Shown here: one piece after another, positions 8,340 through 18,749 of the stretch | How positions within the stretch are numbered: position 1 is the first letter of the stretch | Layout of the letters: each line of letters starts with the position of its first letter | NCBI RefSeq assembly: GCF_902459725.1 | Contig: NZ_CABPSH010000001.1 | Coordinates: 744,001 to 808,000 of the forward strand | Direction: 5' to 3' | DNA: 64,000 nt | Origin: Pandoraea eparura | Lineage (GTDB): Bacteria > Pseudomonadota > Gammaproteobacteria > Burkholderiales > Burkholderiaceae | The notes under the pieces: model-generated | What the model was told of the DNA's origin: nothing | The model's input: only the letters and a program-made list of their open reading frames with translations | Database searches by the model: none | Program-made: the position numbers and the translations under genes

Positions 8340-9151
8340 TCGGCTGTCATGATCTCTCGGTCCACTTCGGGCCCAACGTCGCGCTCGATCGCGTGAGCGC
8401 GACATTCGCGCCGGGCGTGCTCTCTGCGGTCGTGGGCCCCAACGGCGGCGGCAAGACGACGCTGCTGCGCGCGCTCGCGGGCCTGCAGAAAAGCTCGACG
8501 GGCAAGATCGTCTGCGACGGCGCGGTCGCCTATTTGTCGCAGCGTCCCGAGACCGATCACCGCTTCCCCATGTGCGTCGAGGAGTATGTGCTGACCGGCA
8601 CGTGGCGGCGCACGGGCGACGCACGCCGCCTCGGGCGCGACGAATTCGACCGCGTTCACGACGCACTGGCGCGCGTCGGTCTTGCCGACAAGCGCGCGCA
8701 AGCCCTGGAGGCGTTGTCAGGCGGACAATGGCAGCGCGCCCGCTTCGCACGGCTGATGGTGGAAGACGCCCCCATTGTCTTGCTGGATGAACCGTTGACC
8801 GGCATCGACGTGCCCTCGGCGGAACTGTTGCTTGCCTTGCTGGATCAATGGCGCGACGAGGGGCGCACCGTGGTGACGGTGCTGCACGATCTGCCGCTGG
8901 TGCGCGAGCGCTTCGCGTACGTCGCCGTGATGGCTGGCCGGCTGGTGTCCGAGGGCACGCCGGCCGCGTGCCTGCAAGGCGGGCTGCCGGCGGCCGACAG
9001 CACCGGAGGCGGCACGCATGCCGGCCTGTCCGGCGCCGGCGGCTACACCGCCCGCGTCGCCGGCGGCGCGCCCAAGGCCTATGGCCCGCTTCAACGCACA
9101 AGCTCGCACCCGTCGGGCATGCTCCCCCCGTCGCACGGAGGCCATCGGTGA
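8336..9151 (+). CDS. znuC: Zinc/manganese ABC transporter ATP-binding protein
   Basis: 271 residues from the GTG at 8336. Walker A GPNGGGKTT near 34-42, signature LSGGQ at 127-131 and Walker B with LLDEP at 149-153 are all intact. It powers the ATP-driven import of a divalent metal through the membrane subunit encoded next. The start is GTG because upstream ATG codons in frame lie inside the preceding small ORF region and would add a poorly conserved extension. The C-terminal ~50 residues are Gly/Ala-rich and look disordered. It overlaps znuB by four bases (GTGA). Zinc versus manganese cannot be decided from this subunit. Confidence 0.92.
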   Translation: MIGCHDLSVHFGPNVALDRVSATFAPGVLSAVVGPNGGGKTTLLRALAGLQKSSTGKIVCDGAVAYLSQRPETDHRFPMCVEEYVLTGTWRRTGDARRLGRDEFDRVHDALARVGLADKRAQALEALSGGQWQRARFARLMVEDAPIVLLDEPLTGIDVPSAELLLALLDQWRDEGRTVVTVLHDLPLVRERFAYVAVMAGRLVSEGTPAACLQGGLPAADSTGGGTHAGLSGAGGYTARVAGGAPKAYGPLQRTSSHPSGMLPPSHGGHR

Positions 9152-10011
9152 GCGCGCTACTGGATCTGATCGTCGGCCCATTCTCGGAATTCGACTTCAT
9201 GCGCCATGCGCTGGTGGGCAGCCTCGCGCTGTCAATCGGCTGCACACCAGTGGGGGTGTTCCTCGTGCTGCGGCGCATGAGCCTGATGGGCGATTCGCTC
9301 TCGCATGCGGTGTTGCCCGGCGCGGCCATCGGCTACCTGATCGGCGGCCTGTCGCTGCCCTGGATGGCGGGCGGTGGGATGGTGGCCGGCTTGCTCGTGG
9401 CCCTGCTCGCCGGACTGTCGAGCCGGCGCACGCGACTTGACGAAGGCGCATCGTTCGCCGGCTTTTATTTGCTGGCGTTGGCCGGCGGCGTGGTGATCGT
9501 CTCGAAATGGGGCAACAGCGTCGACCTGATGCATCTGCTGTTCGGCTCGGTGCTCGCGGTGGACGATCCGTCGCTGATGCTCGTGGCCGCGATCGCAACC
9601 GTGACGCTCCTGTGGTTCGGATGGCATTATCGCGGTCTTGTGCTCGACAGCGCCGATCCGGCGTTCCTCGGTCACGGGCAGGGCAAGAGCGTCATGCGCC
9701 ATCACTTGGGCTTCACGGTGCTCACGGTGATGAACCTCGTCGCGGGGTTTCAGGCGATGGGCACGCTCATGGCCGTGGGACTCATGATGCTGCCGGCAGC
9801 GACCGCCCGGCTAGTCGCCCGCACGCTGCCGGGCATGCTGCTCGTGGCCTGGCTGGTCGCGAGCGCGTCGAGCGTGATCGGGCTGCTGATATCGTATTAC
9901 CTGGCCTGCCCTTCGGGACCGGCCATCATTTTGACGGCAGGCATCGCCTACCTGGGCGCGCTGCTTGCCACGTCGGGCCACGCCAGCACGGCGAAGGCCC
10001 CGGCGCTTTGA
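9148..10011 (+). CDS. znuB: Zinc/manganese ABC transporter permease (ABC-3 family)
   Basis: 287 residues with about eight hydrophobic segments, beginning near LVGSLALSIGCTPVGVFLVLRRM, typical of the ZnuB/MntB/TroC metal permease family. The family loop RMSLMGDSLSHAVLPGAAIGY is readily recognised near residues 35-55. Start is GTG within the GTGA overlap with znuC, preceded by a good CGGAGG ribosome binding site. It is followed 11 bases later by the solute-binding protein, completing a three-component importer. Confidence 0.92.
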   Translation: MSALLDLIVGPFSEFDFMRHALVGSLALSIGCTPVGVFLVLRRMSLMGDSLSHAVLPGAAIGYLIGGLSLPWMAGGGMVAGLLVALLAGLSSRRTRLDEGASFAGFYLLALAGGVVIVSKWGNSVDLMHLLFGSVLAVDDPSLMLVAAIATVTLLWFGWHYRGLVLDSADPAFLGHGQGKSVMRHHLGFTVLTVMNLVAGFQAMGTLMAVGLMMLPAATARLVARTLPGMLLVAWLVASASSVIGLLISYYLACPSGPAIILTAGIAYLGALLATSGHASTAKAPAL

Positions 10012-10022
10012 GAGAGGAAAAC

Positions 10023-10952
10023 ATGTTCGGATTGGGTCAATCGGCTGGCAAATCGTGGCTGGGCACGGTGCGCTTCGCCACACTGCTCGCCCTGGCGCTG
10101 GCGCTCGTCAGCCCGGCACGCGCGCAGGACACGCACCTGCCCGTTGCCGCAAGCTTCAGCATCCTGTCCGACATCGTCAAGGCCGTCGGCGGCGACCGCG
10201 TCGACGTCACGACGCTCGTCGGCCCCGATCAGGACACCCACGTCTACGAGCCGACCCCGGCGGATGTCGCCAAGATTTCGGGAACCAAGCTCTTCTTCGT
10301 CAATGGCCTGGGCTTCGAAGGCTGGATGCCCCGCCTGATGAAGGCGAGCCACTATCCCGGCAAGCTCGTCACCGTCACGAACGGCCTCAAGCCCCGCACG
10401 ATGGTCGACGAGGGAAGGACCGTACCTGACCCGCATATGTTCCAGGACCCCGAGCGTGTCAAAACGATGGCCGACAACATCGCCGCCGCGCTCTCGCGAG
10501 CGGATCCGGCCGGCAGCGCCTATTACGCGGAACGTGCCAAGAATTACCGCGGCGCGCTCGACGACCTGATCACCTGGGCCAACAAACAGTTCGCCCCGAT
10601 CCCGCCCGCCCGCCGTGTCGTCCTCACGTCGCACGACGCCTTCGGCTATCTCGGCCAGCGCTTTGGCATCCGGTTCCTCGCCCCGGAAGGGGTGTCGACC
10701 GAGAGCGAAGCCAGCGCCAGGGACGTGGCGAACCTGATCCGCGTGATCCGCCGCACCGGCATCAAGGCCGTCTTCATGGAAAACATCTCCAATCCGCGCC
10801 TGATCCAGCGCATCGCCCGGGACGCCAAGGTGAGCGTGGACGGCAAGTTGTATTCCGATGCCCTGTCGCAGAATCCGGAAGCCACGACCTACCTCCAGTT
10901 GTTCCAGCACAACGTGCGCGCCATCGCGAACGCGATGAAGGACAACCGCTAG
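10023..10952 (+). CDS. znuA: Zinc/manganese ABC transporter periplasmic binding protein
   Basis: 309 residues with a Sec signal peptide (hydrophobic core [14 protein letters not shown] ending near residue 35). Family metal-site motifs are visible: [17 protein letters not shown] and SHDAFGY supply three likely His ligands. The long His-rich loop common in zinc-specific ZnuA is absent; the corresponding stretch is short (around [14 protein letters not shown]). This leaves manganese (PsaA/MntC type) as a real alternative. Start is supported by an AGAGGAAA ribosome binding site. Last gene of the importer operon; no terminator recognised after it. Confidence 0.9.
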   Translation: MFGLGQSAGKSWLGTVRFATLLALALALVSPARAQDTHLPVAASFSILSDIVKAVGGDRVDVTTLVGPDQDTHVYEPTPADVAKISGTKLFFVNGLGFEGWMPRLMKASHYPGKLVTVTNGLKPRTMVDEGRTVPDPHMFQDPERVKTMADNIAAALSRADPAGSAYYAERAKNYRGALDDLITWANKQFAPIPPARRVVLTSHDAFGYLGQRFGIRFLAPEGVSTESEASARDVANLIRVIRRTGIKAVFMENISNPRLIQRIARDAKVSVDGKLYSDALSQNPEATTYLQLFQHNVRAIANAMKDNR

Positions 10953-10975
10953 TCGCCCACCGCCCTGCCCGCCAC

Positions 10976-11010
10976 GGTGCACGCGTTATACGCGTTATAA
11001 TGCGTGCACC
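10976..11010 (+). promoter_or_regulatory. Palindromic promoter region of miaB
   Basis: GGTGCACGC (10976-10984) and GCGTGCACC (11002-11010) form a perfect 9-bp inverted repeat. Inside it are two tandem copies of ACGCGTTAT (10981-10989 and 10990-10998) and a consensus -10 box TATAAT at 10996-11001. No good -35 is seen at 17 bases, around 10973-10978. The arrangement suggests that a dimeric regulator binds across the -10 element. The palindrome and the -10 match are seen directly; regulation is inference. Confidence 0.5.
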
Positions 11011-11040
11011 ACACACCGGCCCCGCTACGGAGGTCCGGAC

Positions 11041-11063
11041 AGGCCGGCCATGCCGGCTTTTGC
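11041..11063 (+). terminator. Short GC hairpin with T4 in the miaB leader
   Basis: GCCGGC-CAT-GCCGGC followed by TTTT, lying between the proposed miaB promoter and the miaB start (11165). It could be a weak intrinsic terminator or attenuator, or a coincidental structure. The tail is short and interrupted (TTTTGCGTTT). Confidence 0.3.
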
Positions 11064-11164
11064 GTTTGGGCCGCCGCCTTTCTCTCGCGGGCGGGCAAGA
11101 CGGAACCCCTGAAACACTCACTGCGGACGCCCCCAGGTCAACCACTGCGAACGGCGCACACTCA

Positions 11165-12517
11165 ATGGCAAAGAAGATTTATATCAAGACGTTCGGCTGT
11201 CAGATGAACGAGTACGACTCGGACAAGATGGCGGACGTGCTCGGCGCCGCCGAAGGCCTCGAAAAGACGGACTCCCCCGAAGACGCCGACGTCATTCTGT
11301 TCAACACCTGCTCCGTGCGCGAAAAGGCGCAGGAAAAGGTGTTCTCGGATCTGGGCCGCATGCGCGCGCTCAAGGAAACCAAGCCGGATCTGGTCATCGG
11401 CGTCGGCGGCTGCGTCGCCAGCCAGGAAGGCGCCGCCATCGTGCAGCGCGCGCCCTATGTGGACGTGGTGTTCGGCCCGCAGACCCTGCACCGCCTGCCG
11501 CAGATGCTCGAAGCACGCCGCGCCACCGGGCGCTCGCAGGTCGACATCTCGTTCCCGGAAATCGAAAAGTTCGATCACCTGCCGCCGGCCAAGGTCGAGG
11601 GCGCGACTGCGTTCGTCTCGATCATGGAAGGTTGCTCGAAGTACTGCAGCTACTGCGTGGTGCCGTACACGCGCGGGGACGAAGTCTCGCGCCCGTTCGA
11701 GGACGTGCTCACCGAGATCGCCGGCCTGGCCGAGCAAGGTGTGCGTGAAATCACGCTGCTGGGGCAGAACGTGAATGCCTACCGCGGCTTAATGGGCGAC
11801 GGGGCCGACGGCGAAATTGCCGACTTCGCGCTGCTCATCGAATACGTGGCCGAGGTGCCGGGCATCGAGCGCATCCGCTACACGACCAGCCACCCGAAGG
11901 AATTCACGCAACGCCTGATCGACACCTACGCCAAGGTGCCCAAGCTCGTGAGCCACCTGCACCTACCCGTGCAACACGGCGCCGACCGCGTGCTCTCGGC
12001 GATGAAGCGCGGCTACACCGTACTGGAGTACAAGTCGATCATCCGCCGCCTGCGCCAGGTGCGCCCGGACATGTCGATGTCGTCGGACTTCATCGTCGGC
12101 TTCCCCGGCGAGACGGAAGAGGATTTCGACAAGCTCATGGCGATGATTCACGAGATCGGCTACGACACGAGCTTCTCGTTCATCTACAGCCCGCGCCCGG
12201 GCACGCCGGCCGCCAACCTGCCGGACGATACGCCGCGCGAGGTCAAGCTGCGCCGTCTGCAACACTTGCAGGCCGTGATCGAGGAAAACGCCGCGCGCAT
12301 CAGCCAGGGCATGGTCGGCTCGCGCCAGCGCATTCTCGTCGAAGGCGTGTCGCGCAAGGACCCCAACGAGCTGCAGGGCCGCACGGAGAACAACCGCGTA
12401 GTGAACTTCCCGGCGACCGAAGCGCAGCGCGCCAGCCTGATCGGCCAGATGACCGACGTCGTGATCACGCTCGCCTACCCGCACTCGCTGCGTGGCGAAC
12501 TCATCACCACGCACTGA
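11165..12517 (+). CDS. miaB: tRNA-2-methylthio-N6-dimethylallyladenosine synthase
   Basis: 450 residues. Methylthiotransferase that adds the ms2 group to i6A37 of tRNAs reading UNN codons. N-terminal UPF0004 domain with the three cluster cysteines Cys12, Cys49 and Cys83; radical-SAM CxxxCxxC at Cys157, Cys161, Cys164; C-terminal TRAM domain from about 375. All six Fe-S cysteines are present, so it should be active. The start at [12 protein letters not shown] matches homologues; the longer in-frame ORF runs through the promoter palindrome. The ribosome binding site is weak. It heads the series miaB-phoH-ybeY, conserved in Burkholderiales. Confidence 0.97.
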   Translation: MAKKIYIKTFGCQMNEYDSDKMADVLGAAEGLEKTDSPEDADVILFNTCSVREKAQEKVFSDLGRMRALKETKPDLVIGVGGCVASQEGAAIVQRAPYVDVVFGPQTLHRLPQMLEARRATGRSQVDISFPEIEKFDHLPPAKVEGATAFVSIMEGCSKYCSYCVVPYTRGDEVSRPFEDVLTEIAGLAEQGVREITLLGQNVNAYRGLMGDGADGEIADFALLIEYVAEVPGIERIRYTTSHPKEFTQRLIDTYAKVPKLVSHLHLPVQHGADRVLSAMKRGYTVLEYKSIIRRLRQVRPDMSMSSDFIVGFPGETEEDFDKLMAMIHEIGYDTSFSFIYSPRPGTPAANLPDDTPREVKLRRLQHLQAVIEENAARISQGMVGSRQRILVEGVSRKDPNELQGRTENNRVVNFPATEAQRASLIGQMTDVVITLAYPHSLRGELITTH

Positions 12518-12641
12518 CCAAAATTTGCGAATATGAACGGACCCGGCAGATTCGGGCGCGCCTATCTCCGATATCGCGTGTCCGAGCCTGCCCCCGGGCG
12601 ACTCCCCCGAACGATCTGAACAGGCACCCGACCGGATCATC

Positions 12642-13700
12642 TTGAAAGCACCCGTCCAAGAATTCACCGCCCCGCGCGACGACAATCGCCGTCTGGCCAA
12701 TCTCTGCGGCCCGCTCGACGAGAACCTGCGTCAGATCGAACAGGCGCTCGACGTCTCCATTTCCCGCCGCGGCCATCGCTTCGCCGTTCGCGGCAAAAGC
12801 GCCGCGATCGCCACTCAGGCCATCGAGAGCTTCTACAACCGCGCCACCGAGCCACTGTCCGTCGACGACATCCAGCTCGGGCTCGTGGAGTCGCGTCAGG
12901 GCCTGGTGCCGAGCGTGCGTCATGGCGACGACAACCCGTTTGCCGCCGGTGAGACGGAAGACGGATCGCCCGTGCTGCACACCCGTCGCAGCGACCTGCA
13001 CGGCCGCACGCCCGCGCAACGCGAGTATCTGAAACAGATCCTCTCTCACGACGTGACGTTCGGTATCGGCCCGGCCGGCACCGGCAAGACCTATCTGGCC
13101 GTGGCCTGCGCCGTCGACGCGCTCGAGCGTGACGCGGTCAAGCGCATCGTGCTCACGCGTCCGGCGGTGGAAGCCGGCGAGCGCCTGGGCTTTCTGCCCG
13201 GCGACCTGGCACAGAAGGTCGACCCGTATCTGCGCCCGCTCTACGACGCGCTCTACGATCTGCTCGGCTTCGACAAGACGCAGAAGTACTTCGAGAAACA
13301 GATGATCGAGATCGCGCCGCTCGCCTACATGCGCGGGCGCACGCTCAACCACGCGTTCATCATTCTGGACGAGGCGCAGAACACCACGCCCGAGCAGATG
13401 AAGATGTTCCTCACCCGTATCGGCTTCGGCAGCAAGGCGGTCGTGACCGGCGACACCACGCAGGTCGACCTGCCGCGCGGTCAGAAGAGCGGCCTGATGG
13501 AGGCGCAGGTGATCCTGAAGAACGTTCGCGGCATCGCCGTGACCCGCTTCACCAGTGTGGACGTGGTGCGTCATCCGCTGGTCGCCCGCATCGTCGATGC
13601 CTACGACGCGCACGCGCAACTCGCCGACGCCAGCCTCGACGTGTTGGTGCCGTCCGACCGCGCCCCTCGCGCCGCTCGCGTGTCGCGAGGCAAGGCATGA
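12642..13700 (+). CDS. phoH: PhoH-like ATPase (YbeZ type)
   Basis: 352 residues, using a TTG start at 12642. Walker A GPAGTGKT at 143-150 and Walker [12 protein letters not shown]. PhoH/YbeZ proteins are cytoplasmic P-loop ATPases usually found next to ybeY and linked to rRNA maturation and RNA quality control. No in-frame ATG lies near the conserved N-terminus ([20 protein letters not shown]), hence TTG; the exact start is uncertain by a few codons. Overlaps ybeY by four bases (ATGA), so the two are translated together. Confidence 0.94.
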   Translation: MKAPVQEFTAPRDDNRRLANLCGPLDENLRQIEQALDVSISRRGHRFAVRGKSAAIATQAIESFYNRATEPLSVDDIQLGLVESRQGLVPSVRHGDDNPFAAGETEDGSPVLHTRRSDLHGRTPAQREYLKQILSHDVTFGIGPAGTGKTYLAVACAVDALERDAVKRIVLTRPAVEAGERLGFLPGDLAQKVDPYLRPLYDALYDLLGFDKTQKYFEKQMIEIAPLAYMRGRTLNHAFIILDEAQNTTPEQMKMFLTRIGFGSKAVVTGDTTQVDLPRGQKSGLMEAQVILKNVRGIAVTRFTSVDVVRHPLVARIVDAYDAHAQLADASLDVLVPSDRAPRAARVSRGKA

Positions 13701-14224
13701 GCGAGCGGGCACCGCGTTCGCCGCGTCACGCGCTCACGCTGACGCACCAGTTCGTGGCCGGTCCGGCGTTCGCCGCGCACAAGGCATTGCTCTCGCGCAC
13801 CGCCGTACGCCGCTGGGTACAGGCCGCGCTGCTCGCCGACGCCGAACTGACCTTGCGGTTCGTCGACGCCGAAGAAGGACAGTCGCTGAACCGTGGCTAT
13901 CGCGGCAAAGACTACGCGACCAACGTACTCACGTTTGCCTATGCGCAGGACGAGAGCGATCCGGTAACCGGCGACATCGTGTTGTGCTGTCCGGTGGTCG
14001 AGCGCGAGGCGAACGAACAGGGCATTACCCTCGAAGCGCATTACGCCCACCTGATCGTGCATGGCGTGCTGCACGCGCAAGGCTACGACCACGAAGCGGA
14101 CGACGAGGCGCAGGAGATGGAAGCGCTTGAAACAGAGATTCTCGCCGGGCTCGGCTACGCCGACCCTTACGCGGCGGAGAAGACCCCGACGTCCCGCACA
14201 CCGGCCAACACGCGCCGCGCCTGA
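13697..14224 (+). CDS. ybeY: Endoribonuclease YbeY (16S rRNA maturation)
   Basis: 175 residues. Single-strand-specific metal-dependent RNase acting in 16S rRNA 3'-end processing and late 70S quality control. The zinc triad H-x3-H-x5-H is intact ([11 protein letters not shown]: His122, His126, His132). Overlaps phoH (ATGA). The C-terminal ~20 residues beyond DPYAAEK are a variable Thr/Arg-rich tail. Confidence 0.96.
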   Translation: MSERAPRSPRHALTLTHQFVAGPAFAAHKALLSRTAVRRWVQAALLADAELTLRFVDAEEGQSLNRGYRGKDYATNVLTFAYAQDESDPVTGDIVLCCPVVEREANEQGITLEAHYAHLIVHGVLHAQGYDHEADDEAQEMEALETEILAGLGYADPYAAEKTPTSRTPANTRRA

Positions 14225-14235
14225 ATCAATATCAC

Positions 14236-14922
14236 ATGGATCGCCTGCCCGACCGCCCGACTGCCCCCGGGACACTGCCGGCCAGCGTGTCGAGCGGCCC
14301 AGGGTGCAACCAGTACCCGCCGGATCTCGGCGACGCCCGTCATCTGAGCCGGGACGAACTGGCCGGCTCGCTCGACACCGCGCTCGCCCACTGGGACGGT
14401 CGCGAGGATCTGTGGATCTTCGCGTATGGCTCACTCATCTGGAATCCCGGGCTGCCCGTCGAAGAGAGCCTGCACGCGCGCGTGTTCGGCTATCACCGGG
14501 GGCTGTATCTGTGGTCGCGCGTCAATCGCGGCACCCCGGAGCAACCGGGACTCGTGCTGGCACTCGACCGTGGCGGGTCGTGCGCAGGCGTGGCGCTGCG
14601 GCTCTCGGCGGCCAGGGCGCGCGCCGAACTCGAAACCCTCTGGCATCGCGAGATGGCGATGGGCTCGTATCGTCCGGCATGGCTAAATTGCTCGCTCGCC
14701 GACGGCCGCAGCGCGTCCGCGCTCGCGTTCGTCATGCGACGCGACGTGAAGAGCTACGCCGGCCGCCTGCCTGACGACATTATTCGCAAGGTCTTCAATC
14801 AGGCGCAGGGACGCTACGGCACCACACACGATTACGTCGCCCGCACGGTCAAGGCGCTGCGCGACGCCGGCATGCCCGACCCGGCGCTCGAAGCCGTATT
14901 GCACCGCTGCGGTGCGCGTTGA
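14236..14922 (+). CDS. chaC: ChaC-like gamma-glutamylcyclotransferase
   Basis: 228 residues. Cleaves glutathione to 5-oxoproline and Cys-Gly in the cytosol. Signature FAYGSLIWNPG at about 62-72 marks the gamma-glutamylcyclotransferase fold, and the Glu of WHREM (Glu139) is the likely catalytic acid. The first ~55 residues before the domain are a Pro-rich, variable extension. It starts 11 bases after ybeY, so it may be cotranscribed with phoH-ybeY, although no functional link is known. Confidence 0.92.
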   Translation: MDRLPDRPTAPGTLPASVSSGPGCNQYPPDLGDARHLSRDELAGSLDTALAHWDGREDLWIFAYGSLIWNPGLPVEESLHARVFGYHRGLYLWSRVNRGTPEQPGLVLALDRGGSCAGVALRLSAARARAELETLWHREMAMGSYRPAWLNCSLADGRSASALAFVMRRDVKSYAGRLPDDIIRKVFNQAQGRYGTTHDYVARTVKALRDAGMPDPALEAVLHRCGAR

Positions 14923-15074
14923 CGCGGCTCGATCGTCCTGACATCCGCGGCATTGCGCGGGCGCGAACGCCGTAGGGCGAAACGCTGCGTTGCTGACGCA
15001 GAGATGCCATGCATCTGGTGTATCCTTGAGCTTCCTGTAACAGCTCGGCGTCCGCCCACCTTGGACGCGCCGTC

Positions 15075-15953
15075 ATGAACGACCCTTATCCCAGTCGACC
15101 CGGTCGAAAAAACACCGATAAACCCCGCTCGCTGCTCGAACGCCTCACCGATCTGATTTCCCCGGAGCCGGAGTCGCGTGCGGAGCTGCTCGAAATTCTG
15201 CAAGACGCCCACGCCCGCAACCTGATGGACGCCGATTCGCTGGCGATGATCGAGGGCGTGTTTCAGGTGGCCGACCTGTGTGCCCGCGACATCATGGTGC
15301 CGCGCGCGCAAATGGACGCCATCAACATCGAACAGACCCCCGACGAGTTCGTCCCCTTCGTGCTGGAACAGGCGCACTCGCGCTATCCGGTATACGAAGG
15401 CAATCGCGACAACATCATCGGCATTCTGCTCGCGAAGGATCTGCTGCGTTACTACGCCAATCACGACTTCGACGTGCGCGACATGCTGCGCCCGGCGGTG
15501 TTCATCCCCGAGTCGAAGCGCCTGAACGTGCTGCTGCACGACTTCCGCGTCAATCGTAATCACATCGCCATCGTCGTGGACGAATACGGCGGCGTGGCCG
15601 GCCTCATCACCATCGAAGACGTGCTGGAACAGATCGTCGGCGACATCGAGGACGAGTACGACTTCGACGAGGAAGAAGACAACATCATCGCAGCGCCCGA
15701 CGGCACGTATCGCATTCGTGCCCTCACCGAGATCGAGCAGTTCAACGAGGCGTTCGGCACGCAGTTCGTTGACGCCGAGAACGACACCATCGGCGGCATG
15801 ATCACCCACCAGTTCGGGCGAGTACCACGCCGCGGTGAGCGCATGCGTATCGGCAATCTCGTGTTCGAAGTGCTGCGCGCCGACGGCCGTCAGGTTCACA
15901 TGCTGCTGCTGCGGCGCGTGGAGCCGGCTGCTGCCGATGCGTCGTCCGCCTGA
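15075..15953 (+). CDS. corC: CorC/HlyC family CBS-domain protein
   Basis: 292 residues, cytoplasmic. Two CBS domains at roughly 70-130 and 135-190, then an acidic stretch EDEYDFDEEED and the CorC/HlyC transporter-associated domain at about 205-285. There is no N-terminal DUF21 membrane domain, so this is the stand-alone CorC type associated with magnesium and cobalt efflux and, by location next to lnt, with envelope functions. A 152-base gap before it probably holds a promoter. Confidence 0.93.
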   Translation: MNDPYPSRPGRKNTDKPRSLLERLTDLISPEPESRAELLEILQDAHARNLMDADSLAMIEGVFQVADLCARDIMVPRAQMDAINIEQTPDEFVPFVLEQAHSRYPVYEGNRDNIIGILLAKDLLRYYANHDFDVRDMLRPAVFIPESKRLNVLLHDFRVNRNHIAIVVDEYGGVAGLITIEDVLEQIVGDIEDEYDFDEEEDNIIAAPDGTYRIRALTEIEQFNEAFGTQFVDAENDTIGGMITHQFGRVPRRGERMRIGNLVFEVLRADGRQVHMLLLRRVEPAAADASSA

Positions 15954-16016
15954 CGTCGCGATGGGCGTCTTGAGTTGCGCCCCGACTTGCGTCCCGACCC
16001 ACGTCTTCATCGACCC

Positions 16017-17582
16017 ATGCAGGAAATGACCCTCCAAGCGCCCGAGCGGCGCTCGTGGCCCGCCTGGCGTGCCCGTGCGCTCGCCGGTCTGGCCGGTATC
16101 GCGCAGACCCTGGCGTTCGCACCGCGCGACGTCTGGTGGCTGCAACTGATCGCCATGGCGGGACTGTTCGCGCTCGTCGAGCGTAGCGCATCGCGTCGTG
16201 ACGCCCTCTGGCTCGGCGGCAGCTTCGGCGTCGCGTCGTTCACGTCCGGCATCTGGTGGCTCTACATCAGCATGCACACGTATGGCGGCATGCCGGGCGT
16301 CATGGCCGGCGCGGCCGTCGTGCTGTTCTCGATCTATCTCGCGATCTACCCCGCGCTGGCGACCGTCATCACGCGCGGGATCACGGCCCGTGGCCCGTGG
16401 CGCGCCCTCGCGTTCGCGGGCGCCTGGACGCTCGCGGAATGGCTGCGCGGTACCGTCTTCACCGGCTTCCCGTGGCTGTCGCCCGGCTATGCCCACGTCG
16501 ATGGCCCGCTGGCCGGTTTTGCGCCGCTCGTCGGGGTCTATGGCATTGGCGGACTCGCCGCGCTCGCGGCCGCCTGGCTCGCCCGCGCAGTACTTCCCGC
16601 CGTCGGCACGACCCAACCGGCTGGGCCGGCATGGCGACTGGCCGCGGTGGTCGGCGTACTGGCGCTGCTCGGCGCGGGGGCGGGGCTCGCGCGGCACGCC
16701 TGGACCACGCCGTCAGGCAAGCCGCTCACCGTGAGACTGCTGCAAGGCAATATCGCGCAGGACATGAAATTCGAGCGCGCTGGCATCGATCACGCGATGG
16801 CCCTGTATCGCGACATGATTGTGGCCGCGCCAGCCGACCTCATCATCACGCCGGAGACAGCCTTCCCCGTCCTGCTGCAAGGCATTCCACCCGATGTGGC
16901 CGGCCCGATCCGCGAATTTGCCGATCGCACCGGCTCGCACGTGGTGCTCGGAGCTGTCGGCGCCACCCTCACCGATCGCGGCCCCACGGATCTCACCAAC
17001 AGCCTGTTCGGCGTGACGCCGCGCGACATGACCCTGTACCGCTACGACAAGCATCACCTCGTGCCATTCGGTGAATTCGTCCCGTGGGGCTTTCGCTGGT
17101 TCGTCGACATGATGCACATCCCGCTGGGCGATTTCCTGCGGGGCACGGCCACGCCGAGCGGCTTTCCGGTCGGCGACCAGCGCGTGGCGCTCGACATCTG
17201 CTACGAAGACCTGTTCGGCGAGGAAATTGCCCAGACGTTGCGCAGCATGCCCGCGCCCGCGACGGTGCTCGCCAACTCGACCAACCTCGCATGGTTCGGC
17301 GACACCATCGCGCTCGACCAGCATCTGCAAATCGCACGCATGCGCACGCTGGAGACAGGACGTCCGATGCTGCGGGCCACGAACACCGGCACGACGGCGA
17401 TCATCGATGCGCACGGCCACGTACAGGGCCGTCTGCCGGCGATGACCACGGGCGCGCTTACAGGCCGCGTGCAGCCATACAGCGGCCTCACGCCTTACGT
17501 TCGCTTCGGAAATCTTCCCGCGCTGGGGCTCGCCCTCGTCGCGCTGGGCCTCGGACTGGCGATGACACGCCGGGCGCGCTGA
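16017..17582 (+). CDS. lnt: Apolipoprotein N-acyltransferase
   Basis: 521 residues (E. coli 512). Adds the third acyl chain to the N-terminal Cys of lipoproteins, the last step before Lol sorting; its clients here include LptE and BamE. The N-terminal ~230 residues carry the membrane helices; the C-terminal nitrilase domain faces the periplasm, with the Glu-Lys-Cys triad intact at Glu280, Lys345 and Cys395. The start chosen is MQEMTL; a second ATG three codons later is equally possible, and the longer in-frame ORF is unlikely. corC-lnt is a widespread gene pair. Confidence 0.96.
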   Translation: MQEMTLQAPERRSWPAWRARALAGLAGIAQTLAFAPRDVWWLQLIAMAGLFALVERSASRRDALWLGGSFGVASFTSGIWWLYISMHTYGGMPGVMAGAAVVLFSIYLAIYPALATVITRGITARGPWRALAFAGAWTLAEWLRGTVFTGFPWLSPGYAHVDGPLAGFAPLVGVYGIGGLAALAAAWLARAVLPAVGTTQPAGPAWRLAAVVGVLALLGAGAGLARHAWTTPSGKPLTVRLLQGNIAQDMKFERAGIDHAMALYRDMIVAAPADLIITPETAFPVLLQGIPPDVAGPIREFADRTGSHVVLGAVGATLTDRGPTDLTNSLFGVTPRDMTLYRYDKHHLVPFGEFVPWGFRWFVDMMHIPLGDFLRGTATPSGFPVGDQRVALDICYEDLFGEEIAQTLRSMPAPATVLANSTNLAWFGDTIALDQHLQIARMRTLETGRPMLRATNTGTTAIIDAHGHVQGRLPAMTTGALTGRVQPYSGLTPYVRFGNLPALGLALVALGLGLAMTRRAR

Positions 17583-17713
17583 GTTGCGCCGGCGTTGCGT
17601 CTGACTCGCGTCTGAGCCGCACCGACGCCATCGAAACAATGCCGGGGGACGTGAAAATCCCCCTGTTGCGCTGTCCGAAGGGCATCGGTGCCCCATTCGG
17701 GTCGAATTCCCGC

Positions 17714-17766
17714 TAAAATTCAACGTTTTAGTCTTTTGGCCGCGCTCGCGGCCGGGCCGAAAGACT
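17714..17766 (+). promoter_or_regulatory. Putative glyQ promoter and structured leader
   Basis: A TAAAAT -10-like box (17714-17719) is followed within about 12 bases by a stem with arms AGTCTTT (17730-17736) and AAAGACT (17760-17766), whose interior carries complementary GGCC blocks. The stem would sit at the very 5' end of the glyQ mRNA. No tRNA-interacting T-box features were recognised. The hairpin is direct observation; the promoter is tentative because no -35 is evident. Confidence 0.4.
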
Positions 17767-17810
17767 GCGCAAAATCCGCATATTTTCCTGTTCGTCCGCG
17801 CGAATTCATC

Positions 17811-18745
<935 letters not shown>

Positions 18746-18749
<4 letters not shown>

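Noticed and set aside
11000-11164. N-terminal extension of miaB
   Set aside because: Runs through the palindromic promoter and is not like any MiaB N-terminus.
14832-16697. Long minus-strand frame opposite corC and lnt
   Set aside because: Shadow composition; would cover two conserved genes.
17611-17700. Possible terminator GGGGGA...TCCCCC after lnt
   Set aside because: Six-base stem (17644-17649 with 17658-17663), no U-tract; too weak to list.
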